A program made the translations under genes and the position numbers. Shown here piece by piece: positions 35,853-43,194 of a stretch of DNA of 64,000 nt. The first letter of the stretch is position 1; each line of letters opens with the position of its first letter. Under the pieces are notes generated by a model. It did no database searches. It was not told the DNA's origin and saw nothing but the letters and a program-made list of their open reading frames with translations. Source of the DNA: Bacillota bacterium (GTDB lineage: Bacteria > Bacillota > Clostridia > Oscillospirales > Oscillospiraceae); contig JAETOJ010000005.1 of assembly GCA_021768085.1 (NCBI GenBank), forward strand, positions 1 through 64,000, given 5' to 3'.

Positions 35853-37922
35853 ATGAGCTATTCTCCCCACAGTATCCGAAATATCTGTCTGTTAGGCCAC
35901 GGCGGCAACGGTAAAACCACCCTGGTCGAGAGTTTTCTGCACATGACCGGCGCCATCGCCCGTATGGGCAAAACCACCGACGGCTCCACCGTCTGTGACT
36001 ACGACCCCGAGGAGATCAAGCGCCAGATCTCCATCTCCGCCGCCGTGGCGCCGGTGGAGTATAACGGCTGCAAGATCAACGTGCTGGACGCCCCCGGCAA
36101 CTTCGACTTTGCCGGCGAGGTGGCCGAGTGCCTGTCCGTGGCGGACGCGGGCGTACTGGTGTGCGCCGCCAAGGGCGGCCTGTCCGTGGGTACCGAGCGG
36201 GCCTGGCGGCTGCTGGATGAGCGCAAGATGCCCCGCATCGTCTACATCTCCAAGATGGACGAGGACAACATCGACTTCAACTCCGCCTTCGACACCCTGC
36301 GGGAGTGCTTCGGCAAGAGCGTGGCCCCCCTGGTGGTGCCCATCTGGGACGAGAACAAGAAGGTCACCGGCGTGGTGGACGTGCTCCACAAGCGGGCCTT
36401 CGAGCCGGACGGCAACAAGCGCAAGGAGATCCCCATCCCCGCCGACAAGGTGGACGTGATCAATGAGATCTACGATCAGCTCATGGAGTCCGTGGCCGAG
36501 ACCAGCGAGGAGTTCATGGAGAAGTTCTTCGGCGGCGAGGCCTTCACCTACGCCGAGATCATGCAGGGCCTGCGGGCCGGTGTGAAGGACTGCTCCATGG
36601 TGCCCGTGGTGTGCGGCTCCGCCCTGAACGGGCTGGGCACCCTGATGCTGCTGGACATCATCGTGGATCTGCTGCCCGACCCCCTGGAGGGCGTCCCCCC
36701 CACCGGCGTGAACAAGGACGGCGAGCGGGAGGAGTTCATCACCTCCCAGGGCGCGGTTCCCGCCGCCTTCGTCTTTAAGACTGTGGCCGATCAGTACGGC
36801 AAATTCTCCTTTATCAAGGTGCTGTCCGGCGACATCACCTCCGACATGACCCTGGTGAACGCCACCACCGGCCAGATGGAGAAGCTGGGCCGCCTGTATA
36901 TCATGAAGGGCAAAAAGAGCGAGGAGGTCAAGGAGCTGCTGTGCGGCGACATCGGCGCCATCGGCAAGATGGACAAGGTCAAGACCGGCGACACCCTGTG
37001 CGACGCCCGGAAGTTCATTAAGCTGGATCCCATCCCCTTCGCCGAACCCAACTTCTCCCGGGCCATCGCCCCCAAGACCCGGGGCCAGGAGGACAAGATC
37101 GCCGCCGGCCTGGGCCGCCTCAACGAGGAGGATCCCACCTTTACCGTGGTGAACAACGCCGAGACCCACCAGATGGTGGTGACCACCGCCGGCGACATCC
37201 AGATGGACGTGCTGGTGAACAAGCTGAAGTCCCGCTTCAACGTGGAGGTGGAGCTGTCCGAGCCCCGCGTCGCGTACCGGGAAAAAATCCGTAAGCCGGT
37301 GTCCAAGCAGGGCCGCCACAAGAAGCAGACCGGCGGCTCCGGCCAGTTCGGCGACGTGTGGATCCGCTTCGAGCCCTGTGAGAGCGAATCCCTGGAGTTC
37401 TGCGAGGAGGTCGTGGGCGGCGCGGTGCCCAAGAACTTCTTCCCCGCGGTGGAAAAGGGCCTGCGGGAAGCCTGTGTCCACGGCGTGCTGGCGGGCTATC
37501 CCATGGTGAATCTGAAGGCCACCCTGTACGACGGCTCCTACCACCCCGTGGACTCCTCCGAAATCGCGTTTAAGACGGCGGCGCAGTTGGCCTATAAGGC
37601 CGCCCTGCCCGAGGCGTCCCCCGTGCTGCTGGAGCCGGTGGGCGAGCTGAAGGTCACCGTGCCCGACAGCTACATGGGCGACGTGCTGGGCGATCTGAAC
37701 AAGCGCCGGGGCCGCGTCATGGATATGCAGCCGGTGGGCGGCGGCCAGCAGGTGATCACCGCCGAGGCCCCCATGGCCGAGCTGATGACCTACGCCATCG
37801 ACCTGCGGGCCATGACCCAGTCCAGGGGCTCCTTCACCCTGCACTTCGTGCGGTACGAGGAGTGCCCCGGCCCCGCCCAGGAAAAGGCCATCGCCGCGGC
37901 GAAGGCCATGGCGGAGGAATAA
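35853..37922 (+). CDS. Elongation factor G-like translational GTPase (FusA2 type)
   Basis: A 689-residue paralogue of elongation factor G with all five EF-G domains. The P-loop is GHGGNGKTT (residues 15-23) rather than AHIDAGKTT. The G3 motif is DAPGN (79-83), so asparagine replaces the histidine that activates water in canonical EF-G (DTPGH). G4 is SKMD in place of NKMD. Domain IV (from about 475) has the usual LKDGSYHPVDSS-like loop as TLYDGSYHPVDSSEI. The changes mark it as the secondary EF-G-like lineage of Firmicutes, not the main translocase. Such factors are poorly characterised. It is monocistronic with strong promoter and terminator. Confidence 0.88.
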   Translation: MSYSPHSIRNICLLGHGGNGKTTLVESFLHMTGAIARMGKTTDGSTVCDYDPEEIKRQISISAAVAPVEYNGCKINVLDAPGNFDFAGEVAECLSVADAGVLVCAAKGGLSVGTERAWRLLDERKMPRIVYISKMDEDNIDFNSAFDTLRECFGKSVAPLVVPIWDENKKVTGVVDVLHKRAFEPDGNKRKEIPIPADKVDVINEIYDQLMESVAETSEEFMEKFFGGEAFTYAEIMQGLRAGVKDCSMVPVVCGSALNGLGTLMLLDIIVDLLPDPLEGVPPTGVNKDGEREEFITSQGAVPAAFVFKTVADQYGKFSFIKVLSGDITSDMTLVNATTGQMEKLGRLYIMKGKKSEEVKELLCGDIGAIGKMDKVKTGDTLCDARKFIKLDPIPFAEPNFSRAIAPKTRGQEDKIAAGLGRLNEEDPTFTVVNNAETHQMVVTTAGDIQMDVLVNKLKSRFNVEVELSEPRVAYREKIRKPVSKQGRHKKQTGGSGQFGDVWIRFEPCESESLEFCEEVVGGAVPKNFFPAVEKGLREACVHGVLAGYPMVNLKATLYDGSYHPVDSSEIAFKTAAQLAYKAALPEASPVLLEPVGELKVTVPDSYMGDVLGDLNKRRGRVMDMQPVGGGQQVITAEAPMAELMTYAIDLRAMTQSRGSFTLHFVRYEECPGPAQEKAIAAAKAMAEE

Positions 37923-37932
37923 TCCGGATACG

Positions 37933-37967
37933 AAAAATCCCCACCCGGTTCCGGGTGGGGATTTTTT
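37933..37967 (+). terminator. Terminator of the EF-G-like gene
   Basis: A 16-bp stem AAAAATCCCCACCCGG and complement with a TT loop and a T tract on the 3' side. It also serves the convergent ribbon-helix-helix gene. Confidence 0.9.
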
Positions 37968-38118
37968 ATGGCTGGTTTTCGTGCTGTTCCAGATATTCTT
38001 CCATTACCAGACGGATTAAGTTCGCAACGGGGCGGCGTTCCTTCTCGGCTTGTGCCTCAAGGCGGGCCTTGAACTCCTTGGTCACCCGTATGCCAATATA
38101 AGCATCAGTTTTCTCCAT
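37966..38118 (-). CDS. Ribbon-helix-helix (CopG/Arc-type) DNA-binding protein
   Basis: A 50-residue protein with the classic ribbon-helix-helix layout: a beta strand DAYIGIRVTKEF, helix 1 KARLEAQAEKER, a turn, and helix 2 PVANLIRLVMEEYLEQH. Such proteins dimerise, insert the paired strand into the major groove and often repress their own promoter. The ATG at 38118 follows AGGTGATG. The divergent gap to 38223 contains two inverted repeats that could be its operators. The gene is less GC-rich than its neighbours, as expected for an accessory or element-derived gene. Its frame is intact although very short. Confidence 0.75.
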   Translation of the reverse strand: MEKTDAYIGIRVTKEFKARLEAQAEKERRPVANLIRLVMEEYLEQHENQP

Positions 38119-38132
38119 GTGCATCACCTATC

Positions 38133-38214
38133 TGTTTAACGATGCTAAACATTATACAACAATCACTTGACAAAATATGGTTATCTCTGATAAACTTTAT
38201 TTATCAAATAGAGG
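38133..38214. promoter_or_regulatory. Divergent promoter region with palindromic operator candidates
   Basis: GTTTA-N7-TAAAC at 38136-38152 (overlapping the region just after a minus-strand TATAAT) and TGATAAA-N5-TTTATCA further right (about 38190-38208). A TTGACA at about 38167-38172 faces the plus strand, with an AT-rich -10 inside the second palindrome. Both repeats fit operators for the adjacent ribbon-helix-helix protein. Confidence 0.55.
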
Positions 38215-38222
38215 TGAGCAAC

Positions 38223-38390
38223 ATGGCAGACTATAAAAAAATGTACATCCATCTTATGCAGAGCACAGAACACGCCATTCGGATCCTAATCCAGGCCCAG
38301 CGAGACTGCGAGGAACTGTATATCAGCGCCCCCGAGACGAAGCTGACCGTCCTGGATCGGGAGGAATCCACGGACGGAGGTGCGGACTGA
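38223..38390 (+). CDS. Small hypothetical protein divergent from the ribbon-helix-helix gene
   Basis: A 55-residue protein starting MADYKKMYIHLMQSTEHAI, mostly helical in appearance, with an acidic tail (REESTDGGAD). A GAGGTGA lies six bases before the ATG. Short proteins of this look are frequent in phages and conjugative elements of gut Firmicutes, but I cannot assign a function. It shares a promoter region with the repressor-like gene at 37966-38118, so regulation by that protein is plausible. The sequence after it (38391-38557) is gene-free. Confidence 0.6.
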   Translation: MADYKKMYIHLMQSTEHAIRILIQAQRDCEELYISAPETKLTVLDREESTDGGAD

Positions 38391-38557
38391 CCCGCCCCCG
38401 GTCACGCCGCACCTCCCCGCTCTGGGCCGTGCCAACCACTCCCCCCCTACGGCCCGCCGCGAGGAGGCACGGCGCGCCCGGGGGCTACGGGGTGGTGAAA
38501 AGAAATCTGACCGCCCAGGAGGCGGCCACGAAGTCGATGGAATCAATCCAAAATCAG

Positions 38558-38586
38558 TTGTACTTTGGTAGTTTTTATGCTATGCT
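38558..38586 (+). promoter_or_regulatory. Promoter of the type I toxin mRNA
   Basis: TTGTAC at 38558-38563 and TATGCT at 38581-38586 with a 17-base spacer. The predicted start near 38593 puts the long-range pairing sequence at the very 5' end of the toxin mRNA. Confidence 0.7.
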
Positions 38587-38592
38587 GTTTTT

Positions 38593-38839
38593 GGTGCTAC
38601 CGATAAACGGCAAGCGGTTTGTCCCCCTGCTCAGTCAGGGGCGCTTCTTGGCCCCCTGATCCTACGAAAGGGGGGCTGCCAAATGGTTACATACTCTGAT
38701 CTGATTCAGACAGGTATTTTGATCGTCGGCATTATTGCCCTGTTTTTACAGGCCAATAAAAAGAAGTAACCGCCCAGCCTCCACGCTCGCGGTTACTTCT
38801 TAACCAAAGTCAGGGGGGCAACCGTTTGCCGGTAGCACC
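38593..38839. repeat. Long-range inverted repeat pairing the toxin mRNA 5' and 3' ends
   Basis: 5' arm 38593-38629 (GGTGCTACCG, then GGCAAGCGGTTTG, then CCCCCTG) is complementary to the 3' arm 38811-38839 (CAGGGGGGCAACCG, then TTTGCC, then GGTAGCACC). This would fold the full-length toxin mRNA end to end, as described for translationally inert precursors of type I toxin mRNAs. Confidence 0.75.
38683..38769 (+). CDS. Putative holin-like type I toxin peptide
   Basis: A 28-residue hydrophobic peptide beginning MVTYSDLIQTGILIVGI and ending QANKKK: a short polar N-terminus, one transmembrane helix of about 18 residues and a basic tail. This is the pattern of the putative holin-like toxin family (Hol_Tox) of Firmicutes type I toxin-antitoxin systems, which disrupts the membrane when overproduced. 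A strong GAAAGGGGGG ribosome-binding site is present. An antisense RNA gene overlaps its 3' end, and a long-range inverted repeat brackets the mRNA. It is far too short for ordinary ORF calling and is easily missed. Confidence 0.85.
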   Translation: MVTYSDLIQTGILIVGIIALFLQANKKK

Positions 38840-38848
38840 CTGTTCCTA
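38755..38848 (-). ncRNA. Antisense RNA antitoxin of the holin-like toxin
   Basis: A minus-strand promoter at 38855-38883 would start an RNA near 38848 that runs through the complement of the toxin 3' region. It would end at a 13-bp stem AAGAAGTAACCGC/GCGGTTACTTCTT (38761-38773, 38789-38801) followed on the minus strand by a T-rich tract. The RNA of about 90 bases overlaps the toxin stop codon and its 3' pairing arm, the standard convergent arrangement of txpA/RatA-like loci. Transcription is inferred from sequence only. Confidence 0.75.
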
Positions 38849-38854
38849 TCTTTT

Positions 38855-38883
38855 AGTATAATTCAATTCCGCCGAAATGTCAA
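38855..38883 (-). promoter_or_regulatory. Promoter of the antisense antitoxin RNA
   Basis: On the minus strand a perfect TTGACA (38878-38883), a 17-base spacer and TATACT (38855-38860). It is stronger than the toxin promoter, as expected for an unstable antitoxin RNA. Confidence 0.85.
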
Positions 38884-38891
38884 CCGACTTT

Positions 38892-39416
38892 TTAATCGCC
38901 AAACAGCAGCCGCACCGCCCAGGACGCGGCCAGGAACCCGGCGATGTCCGCGCACAGCGCCGCCGGCACGGCGTACCGGGTCTTGCCGATCTTGGCCGCG
39001 CCGAAGTACACCGCGATGGTGTAAAAGGTCGTCTCGGTGGAGCCCAGCATCACCGCCGCCGTCCGGCCCACCGGGGAGTCGGGGCCGTAGGTCTGGATAA
39101 GCTCCGCCCCCACGCCTAAAGCCGCCGAGCCGCTCACCGGCCGCACCAGCAGCAGGCCGATGGTCTCCGAAGGGATGCCCACCGCCGACAGCAGCGGGCC
39201 TACCAGCTCGCCCAGCAGCTCCAGTGCCCCGGAAGCCCGGAGCATATACACCGCCGTCAGCAGCCCGATGAGGGGCGGCATGATCCGCAGGGACACCTTC
39301 AGCCCCTTCTCCGCCCCGTCGGTGAGAGCGCCCCACAGATCCACCCGCCTGACAAGCCCCCACAGGGCCACCGCCAGCATGAGGAAGGGCACCAACATGG
39401 TGAACAGCAGATCCAT
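38892..39416 (-). CDS. spmB: Spore maturation protein SpmB
   Basis: An integral membrane protein of 174 residues with five or six hydrophobic helices, a nucleoside-recognition (Gate) domain, and the conserved LLLVRPVSGSAALGVGAELI and MLGSTETTFYTIAVYFGA segments. SpmA and SpmB are required for full dehydration and heat resistance of the spore core in Bacillus and Clostridium. It follows spmA after four bases, so the two are translated from one message. The antitoxin promoter lies immediately downstream. Confidence 0.93.
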   Translation of the reverse strand: MDLLFTMLVPFLMLAVALWGLVRRVDLWGALTDGAEKGLKVSLRIMPPLIGLLTAVYMLRASGALELLGELVGPLLSAVGIPSETIGLLLVRPVSGSAALGVGAELIQTYGPDSPVGRTAAVMLGSTETTFYTIAVYFGAAKIGKTRYAVPAALCADIAGFLAASWAVRLLFGD

Positions 39417-39420
39417 GGCC

Positions 39421-39996
39421 CTACCTCCACACGCGGGCGAGCAGCTTGGCCGCCGTGATCCCCACCGCCACCGAGATCACCGACGCCAGCCACACCGCGG
39501 GCAGGATGTCGAAGGGGTTGGCGCTGCCCGCCGCCGAGCGCAGGGAGGCCACCGTGGTGGGGATGAGCTGGAGGGAAGCGGTGTTGGTCACCACCAGCAT
39601 ACAAAGCCCGTCCGACGCCACCCCGGGGGTGCGCTCCGCCATGAGCCGCGCCGCCTCCAGCCCCAGGGGGGTGGCGGCGTTGCCCAGCCCCAACAGGTTG
39701 GCGGACAGGTTGGCGCTCACCGCGTCCATCACCTTTTTGTCCCGGGCGAAGTCCGGGTACAGCCGCCGCAGGGCGGGCCGCAGCAGCCGGGACAGCCCCG
39801 CCGCCAGCCCTGACCGCTCCATCACCTCCATCACCCCCATCCACAGGCACAGCACCCCCATCATGGACAGGCACAGCTCCACCCCGGCGGCGGCGCCGTC
39901 CAGCGCCCCCTTGGCCACCGCCGGGCCGTTCCCCGTGGCCAGGCCGCACAGCACCGCCGCGGCCACCATCACCGTCCAGATCCAGGACATCGCCAT
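39421..39996 (-). CDS. spmA: Spore maturation protein SpmA
   Basis: A membrane protein of 191 residues, partner of SpmB. It has about five helices, the Gate domain motif NLSANLLGLGNAATPLGLEA and the conserved LVVTNTASLQLIPTTV segment. AAGGGGGG precedes the ATG at 39996; an in-frame ATG two codons later is also possible. Together with SpmB it is thought to move a solute or ion needed for spore core dehydration. Sporulation-specific control is expected, but I see no clear sigma-E or sigma-G box. Confidence 0.93.
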   Translation of the reverse strand: MAMSWIWTVMVAAAVLCGLATGNGPAVAKGALDGAAAGVELCLSMMGVLCLWMGVMEVMERSGLAAGLSRLLRPALRRLYPDFARDKKVMDAVSANLSANLLGLGNAATPLGLEAARLMAERTPGVASDGLCMLVVTNTASLQLIPTTVASLRSAAGSANPFDILPAVWLASVISVAVGITAAKLLARVWR

Positions 39997-40142
39997 CCCA
40001 AAGCCCCCCTTGTCCCCCTATCTATACGGGCCAAAGGCCGGGGATATGCCCCCATTCCCGGCCCGGATCCAAGAAAATTCCCCCAGTTTCGGGACGCTTT
40101 GACAGGTATCCCAAAAAAACCTTGAAATCTCCATTATTTTGA

Positions 40143-40170
40143 TTGACAACGGTATACAATGTGTTATAAT
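40143..40170 (+). promoter_or_regulatory. Promoter of the AbrB-type regulator
   Basis: Perfect TTGACA (40143-40148) and perfect TATAAT (40165-40170) with a 16-base spacer containing a GTATAC palindrome, 49 bases before the ATG. Confidence 0.8.
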
Positions 40171-40218
40171 GAAGGTGCCGTGATACTATATCAGCGAAAG
40201 CGCAAGGAGGAATCACTT

Positions 40219-40461
40219 ATGAAAGCAACCGGAATTGTTCGTAAGGTCGATGAACTGGGACGTATCGTTCTACCCATCGAGCTCCGCCGGACTTTGGACA
40301 TTGCGGAGCGCGACCCCCTTGAGATCTATGTTGACGGCTCCTCGATCATCCTCAACAAGTACCAGCCCGCCTGTATTTTCTGTGGGGATTCTCGAGACAT
40401 CGTCTCCTTCAAGGGGAAAAACATCTGCAATGTGTGTCTGAACGACCTCAACAGCAAGTGA
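40219..40461 (+). CDS. AbrB/SpoVT-family transition-state regulator with CxxC pairs
   Basis: An 80-residue DNA-binding protein. The N-terminal swapped-hairpin AbrB domain is clear (GIVRKVDELGRIVLPIELRR at residues 4-23, then VDGSSIILNKY). The C-terminal 30 residues carry two CxxC pairs (CIFCGDS and CNVCLND), as in a zinc-binding tail, a form known among clostridial AbrB proteins. AbrB proteins repress stationary-phase and sporulation genes during growth. An AAGGAGG lies eight bases before the ATG. It has a consensus promoter and a terminator, so it is a single-gene unit probably expressed strongly. Confidence 0.9.
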   Translation: MKATGIVRKVDELGRIVLPIELRRTLDIAERDPLEIYVDGSSIILNKYQPACIFCGDSRDIVSFKGKNICNVCLNDLNSK

Positions 40462-40480
40462 TGGATGGATAGAACGGCAG

Positions 40481-40514
40481 AAAGAGCCTTCGGATGGACG
40501 GAAGGCTCTTTTTT
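40481..40514 (+). terminator. Terminator of the AbrB-type gene
   Basis: An 11-bp stem AAAGAGCCTTC/GAAGGCTCTTT followed by a T run to 40514. The next 200 bases (40515-40715) are AT-rich and gene-free, with only a small CCACAA/TTGTGG inverted repeat. Confidence 0.88.
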
Positions 40515-40715
40515 GTACGCTTTTTTCCAATTTTCCTATTATATTCCAGTTTACATCTTGAAATAGGTATTTTCTTCCTCCCTCGGGGGATTTTTTCAAG
40601 GTTTTGTAACCTTCTCACGAAAATTCCACAATTTTTTGTGGTTTGAACTTTTTTCGACAAAATCTTCGGACACCGCCATCTCCATAATTTGCCAAATATT
40701 ATATACTGTTTGTTA

Positions 40716-41564
40716 TCAGCCGTCCCCGTTCTCCTCCTTCAGCGCCTGATTGTACAGCGCCCGCCGCTTGACACCGAACTCCTCCGCCGCCTGAGCCGCC
40801 GCCGCCTTCAGGGGCGTCCCCGCCCGGCGCAGCTGGGCCACCCGGGCCAGGGCGGCGTCCTCGCTCCCCTCCACCGGCTCCGCTCCGGCAGGGCAACCGC
40901 CCACCACCAGCACAAACTCCCCCCGGGGCTCCTGGGCGGCGTAATGTTCCACCGCCTCGCCGATGGTGAGCCGCAGTACCTCCTCGTGGAGCTTGGTCAG
41001 CTCCCGGCACACCGTCAGGGGGCGGTCTGGGCCGAAGGTGTCCGCCAGATCGTCCAGGGTGGCCCGCAGCTTGTGGGGGGCCTCGTAGAAGATCATGGTG
41101 CGCTCCTCCTCCGCCAGGCCCTCCAGCTGGGCCCGGCGGTTCTTTTTGTTCAGGGGCAGGAAGCCCTCAAAGGTAAACCGCCCGGTGGGCAGGCCGGACG
41201 CGGACAGGGCCACCGTCAGGGCGCAGGGCCCGGGGATGGCCTCCACCCGGACGCCGGCGGCGGCGCACAGGGCCACCAGCTCCTCGCCGGGGTCGGAGAT
41301 GGCGGGGGTGCCCGCGTCGGTCACCAGGGCGCAGCTCTCCCCCGCCTCAATCCTCCGCAGGATGGCGGGGCCCGCTGCATCGCAATTGTGGCGGTGGTAG
41401 GTCACCATGGGCTTTTTCAGCCCCAGGTGGTTGAGCAGCTTCACCGTCACCCTTGTGTCCTCGGCGGCGAGGAAGTCCGCCCGCTCCAGCGTCTCTGCCG
41501 CCCTGCGGCTGATATCCCCCAGGTTGCCGATGGGGGTGGGTACTAAGTAGAGCGTCCCGGCCAT
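40716..41564 (-). CDS. rsmI: 16S rRNA (cytidine-1402-2'-O)-methyltransferase RsmI
   Basis: A SAM-dependent enzyme of the tetrapyrrole-methylase fold (282 residues) that 2'-O-methylates C1402 of 16S rRNA in the decoding centre. The N-terminal GTLYLVPTPIGNLGDISRRA, the SAM-binding LVTDAGTPAISDPG and the MIFYEAPHKLRATLDDL motif are diagnostic. The C-terminal helical tail (KAAAAQAAEEFGVKRRALYN) matches the family. It is the last gene of a minus-strand series tex - MerR/RDD - rsmI, starting 16 bases after the regulator gene. Confidence 0.95.
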   Translation of the reverse strand: MAGTLYLVPTPIGNLGDISRRAAETLERADFLAAEDTRVTVKLLNHLGLKKPMVTYHRHNCDAAGPAILRRIEAGESCALVTDAGTPAISDPGEELVALCAAAGVRVEAIPGPCALTVALSASGLPTGRFTFEGFLPLNKKNRRAQLEGLAEEERTMIFYEAPHKLRATLDDLADTFGPDRPLTVCRELTKLHEEVLRLTIGEAVEHYAAQEPRGEFVLVVGGCPAGAEPVEGSEDAALARVAQLRRAGTPLKAAAAQAAEEFGVKRRALYNQALKEENGDG

Positions 41565-41580
41565 GTCAGGCCCCTCCTTT

Positions 41581-43125
41581 TCATTCCGGCTCGTGGGCCG
41601 TCCCCGGGGACGGGCTGAACACGCCGTCCCGTCCGTTGACGATGGTAAAGGTCACCGTCTTTTCGCAGTGGTGGGGCAGCTCCTCGTCCTCGCACCACAG
41701 CCATGCGCCGAAGGCCTCGGTGCGCTCATAGCCCACCGCCTCCACCCGCTGGCTGACGTGCACGCCCAGGAAGTCCTCATCAAAGTCCTCCCAGCGATCC
41801 AGCAGCTCCTCGGCGTCCCGCTGGGCGAACAGGATATTGAACGGGTTCAGTTCCCCCGCCGAGCGGCACAGGGACAGCAGCGTCAAATACTCCCGGGCGG
41901 CGCCCCCCACCGCCTTGTCCTGACTGCTCATGTGCAGCGTCACCGCCGCCACCCCGCCCTCCATGGTGTACTTCGGCCTCTCATACACCGTGGTGTCGCC
42001 GAATATGGGGATCACCACGCCGCCGTGCTGCTCCCGCTCCACCCACCGGCCCTGGGCGTCCAGGGTGGGGGTGAGGGTCTCGCCGCCCTGCTCCATCATC
42101 CGCAGGCAGTGGTTGTAGTTCCGGGCGAACTCCGGCAAGTCCAGCAGCCCCCGGCAGGGAGGCAGCAAGCTCCACAGCATCACCAGCACCAGCGCCGCCC
42201 CCAGGGCCGCCCGGAGCCCCACGAAGATCTGGACGCTGAACCGCCGCTCCTCCTTGGTGTAGCGAAAGCACCGCTCACTGTTCCAGCAGCCGTCCCGGCC
42301 GTCCAGGGCGTCCTGACGGTTCTTCCAGAACCGCCACAGGCTGTAGAGCGGGATGTTCCAGCCGTACCCCTCCCAGGCCAGCGTTTTGCTCCGGTCGATC
42401 CCCCAGTCGATGGGCAGCTTCTCTCCGTCCTTGTCCCGGAGCTTCAGGCCGAACACCCACTTCCCCGGCGTCCAGCCCCAGAAATGCAGCCACAGCGGCT
42501 CCACCGCCAAGGTGAGGAACAGCAGCGCCATGCCGGACAGCGTGGCGGCGATCAGGTTGGCTGTCTGCAGGCGGAGGAAGCCCCAGTCCCGGAAGATCAC
42601 CAGCCATACCACATTGATAAGGGTGTCGTACAGCGCCATGTCCAGCCCCCGGGCAAAGCACCGCATCCAGGGGTGGTAGCACGCCTTGGGCGCGGTGTCC
42701 ATGGCCGCCTCCTCCTTTGGGGTGGGAGGCGGCGGGTTGGGCAGCACCGGCCGGGACGGGGGCGCGTCCAGCCGCGCCAGGTAGGGCTGGGGATCCAGTG
42801 CGCCGTATTCCACGCCGCTCTCCCCCAGCTCCCGGCACACCTCCGACGCCCGCTGGATGAGGAGCCTGTCCCCCTCCAGCTTTGTCTGCTGGACGAACAG
42901 GGCCTGATCCAGGGTCAGCATCCCCTGCTGCACCTTTCGGATGGTGTCCAGGTCAAGCTGGAGCTGCCGCAGCAGCTTGATCTTTTCCAGCGTCCGGGCG
43001 TCCTCCTCCGAGTAGTCCCGGTAGCCGTTGTCCAGTCGTTTGGGGGCCAGCAAACCCTCCCCCTCGTAAAAGCGGATGTTGGCCCGGGTCATGCCTGTCT
43101 TTTCTTCCAGCTCCTTGATGGTCAT
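41581..43125 (-). CDS. Membrane-anchored MerR-type regulator with RDD domain
   Basis: A 514-residue fusion. Residues 1-70 are a MerR winged-helix domain (MTIKELEEKTGMTRANIRFY, then RLDNGYRDYSEEDARTLEKI) and about 75-115 a coiled coil. A proline-rich linker follows, then from about residue 150 an RDD-type transmembrane domain (RGLDMALYDTLINVVWLVIF and FGWTPGKWVFGLKLRD-like WGWTPGKWVFGLKLRD). A further helix (about 305-325) leads into a C-terminal domain predicted outside the membrane. MerR domains are normally soluble, so this looks like a one-component membrane sensor-regulator. The ligand and targets are unknown. Confidence 0.8.
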   Translation of the reverse strand: MTIKELEEKTGMTRANIRFYEGEGLLAPKRLDNGYRDYSEEDARTLEKIKLLRQLQLDLDTIRKVQQGMLTLDQALFVQQTKLEGDRLLIQRASEVCRELGESGVEYGALDPQPYLARLDAPPSRPVLPNPPPPTPKEEAAMDTAPKACYHPWMRCFARGLDMALYDTLINVVWLVIFRDWGFLRLQTANLIAATLSGMALLFLTLAVEPLWLHFWGWTPGKWVFGLKLRDKDGEKLPIDWGIDRSKTLAWEGYGWNIPLYSLWRFWKNRQDALDGRDGCWNSERCFRYTKEERRFSVQIFVGLRAALGAALVLVMLWSLLPPCRGLLDLPEFARNYNHCLRMMEQGGETLTPTLDAQGRWVEREQHGGVVIPIFGDTTVYERPKYTMEGGVAAVTLHMSSQDKAVGGAAREYLTLLSLCRSAGELNPFNILFAQRDAEELLDRWEDFDEDFLGVHVSQRVEAVGYERTEAFGAWLWCEDEELPHHCEKTVTFTIVNGRDGVFSPSPGTAHEPE

Positions 43126-43194
43126 GAAACCACCTCCCAGGGCTATGCTAACCTGTCAAGTCCCTTCACAGTCAAGGGGTTTTTTGAAAAAACT

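Noticed and set aside
35892-37844. Minus-strand open frame opposite the EF-G-like gene
   Set aside because: Antisense artefact of high GC third positions.
38429-38659. Plus-strand frame covering the toxin promoter
   Set aside because: It contains the promoter and 5' leader of the toxin mRNA, has no ribosome-binding site, and its translation is not protein-like.
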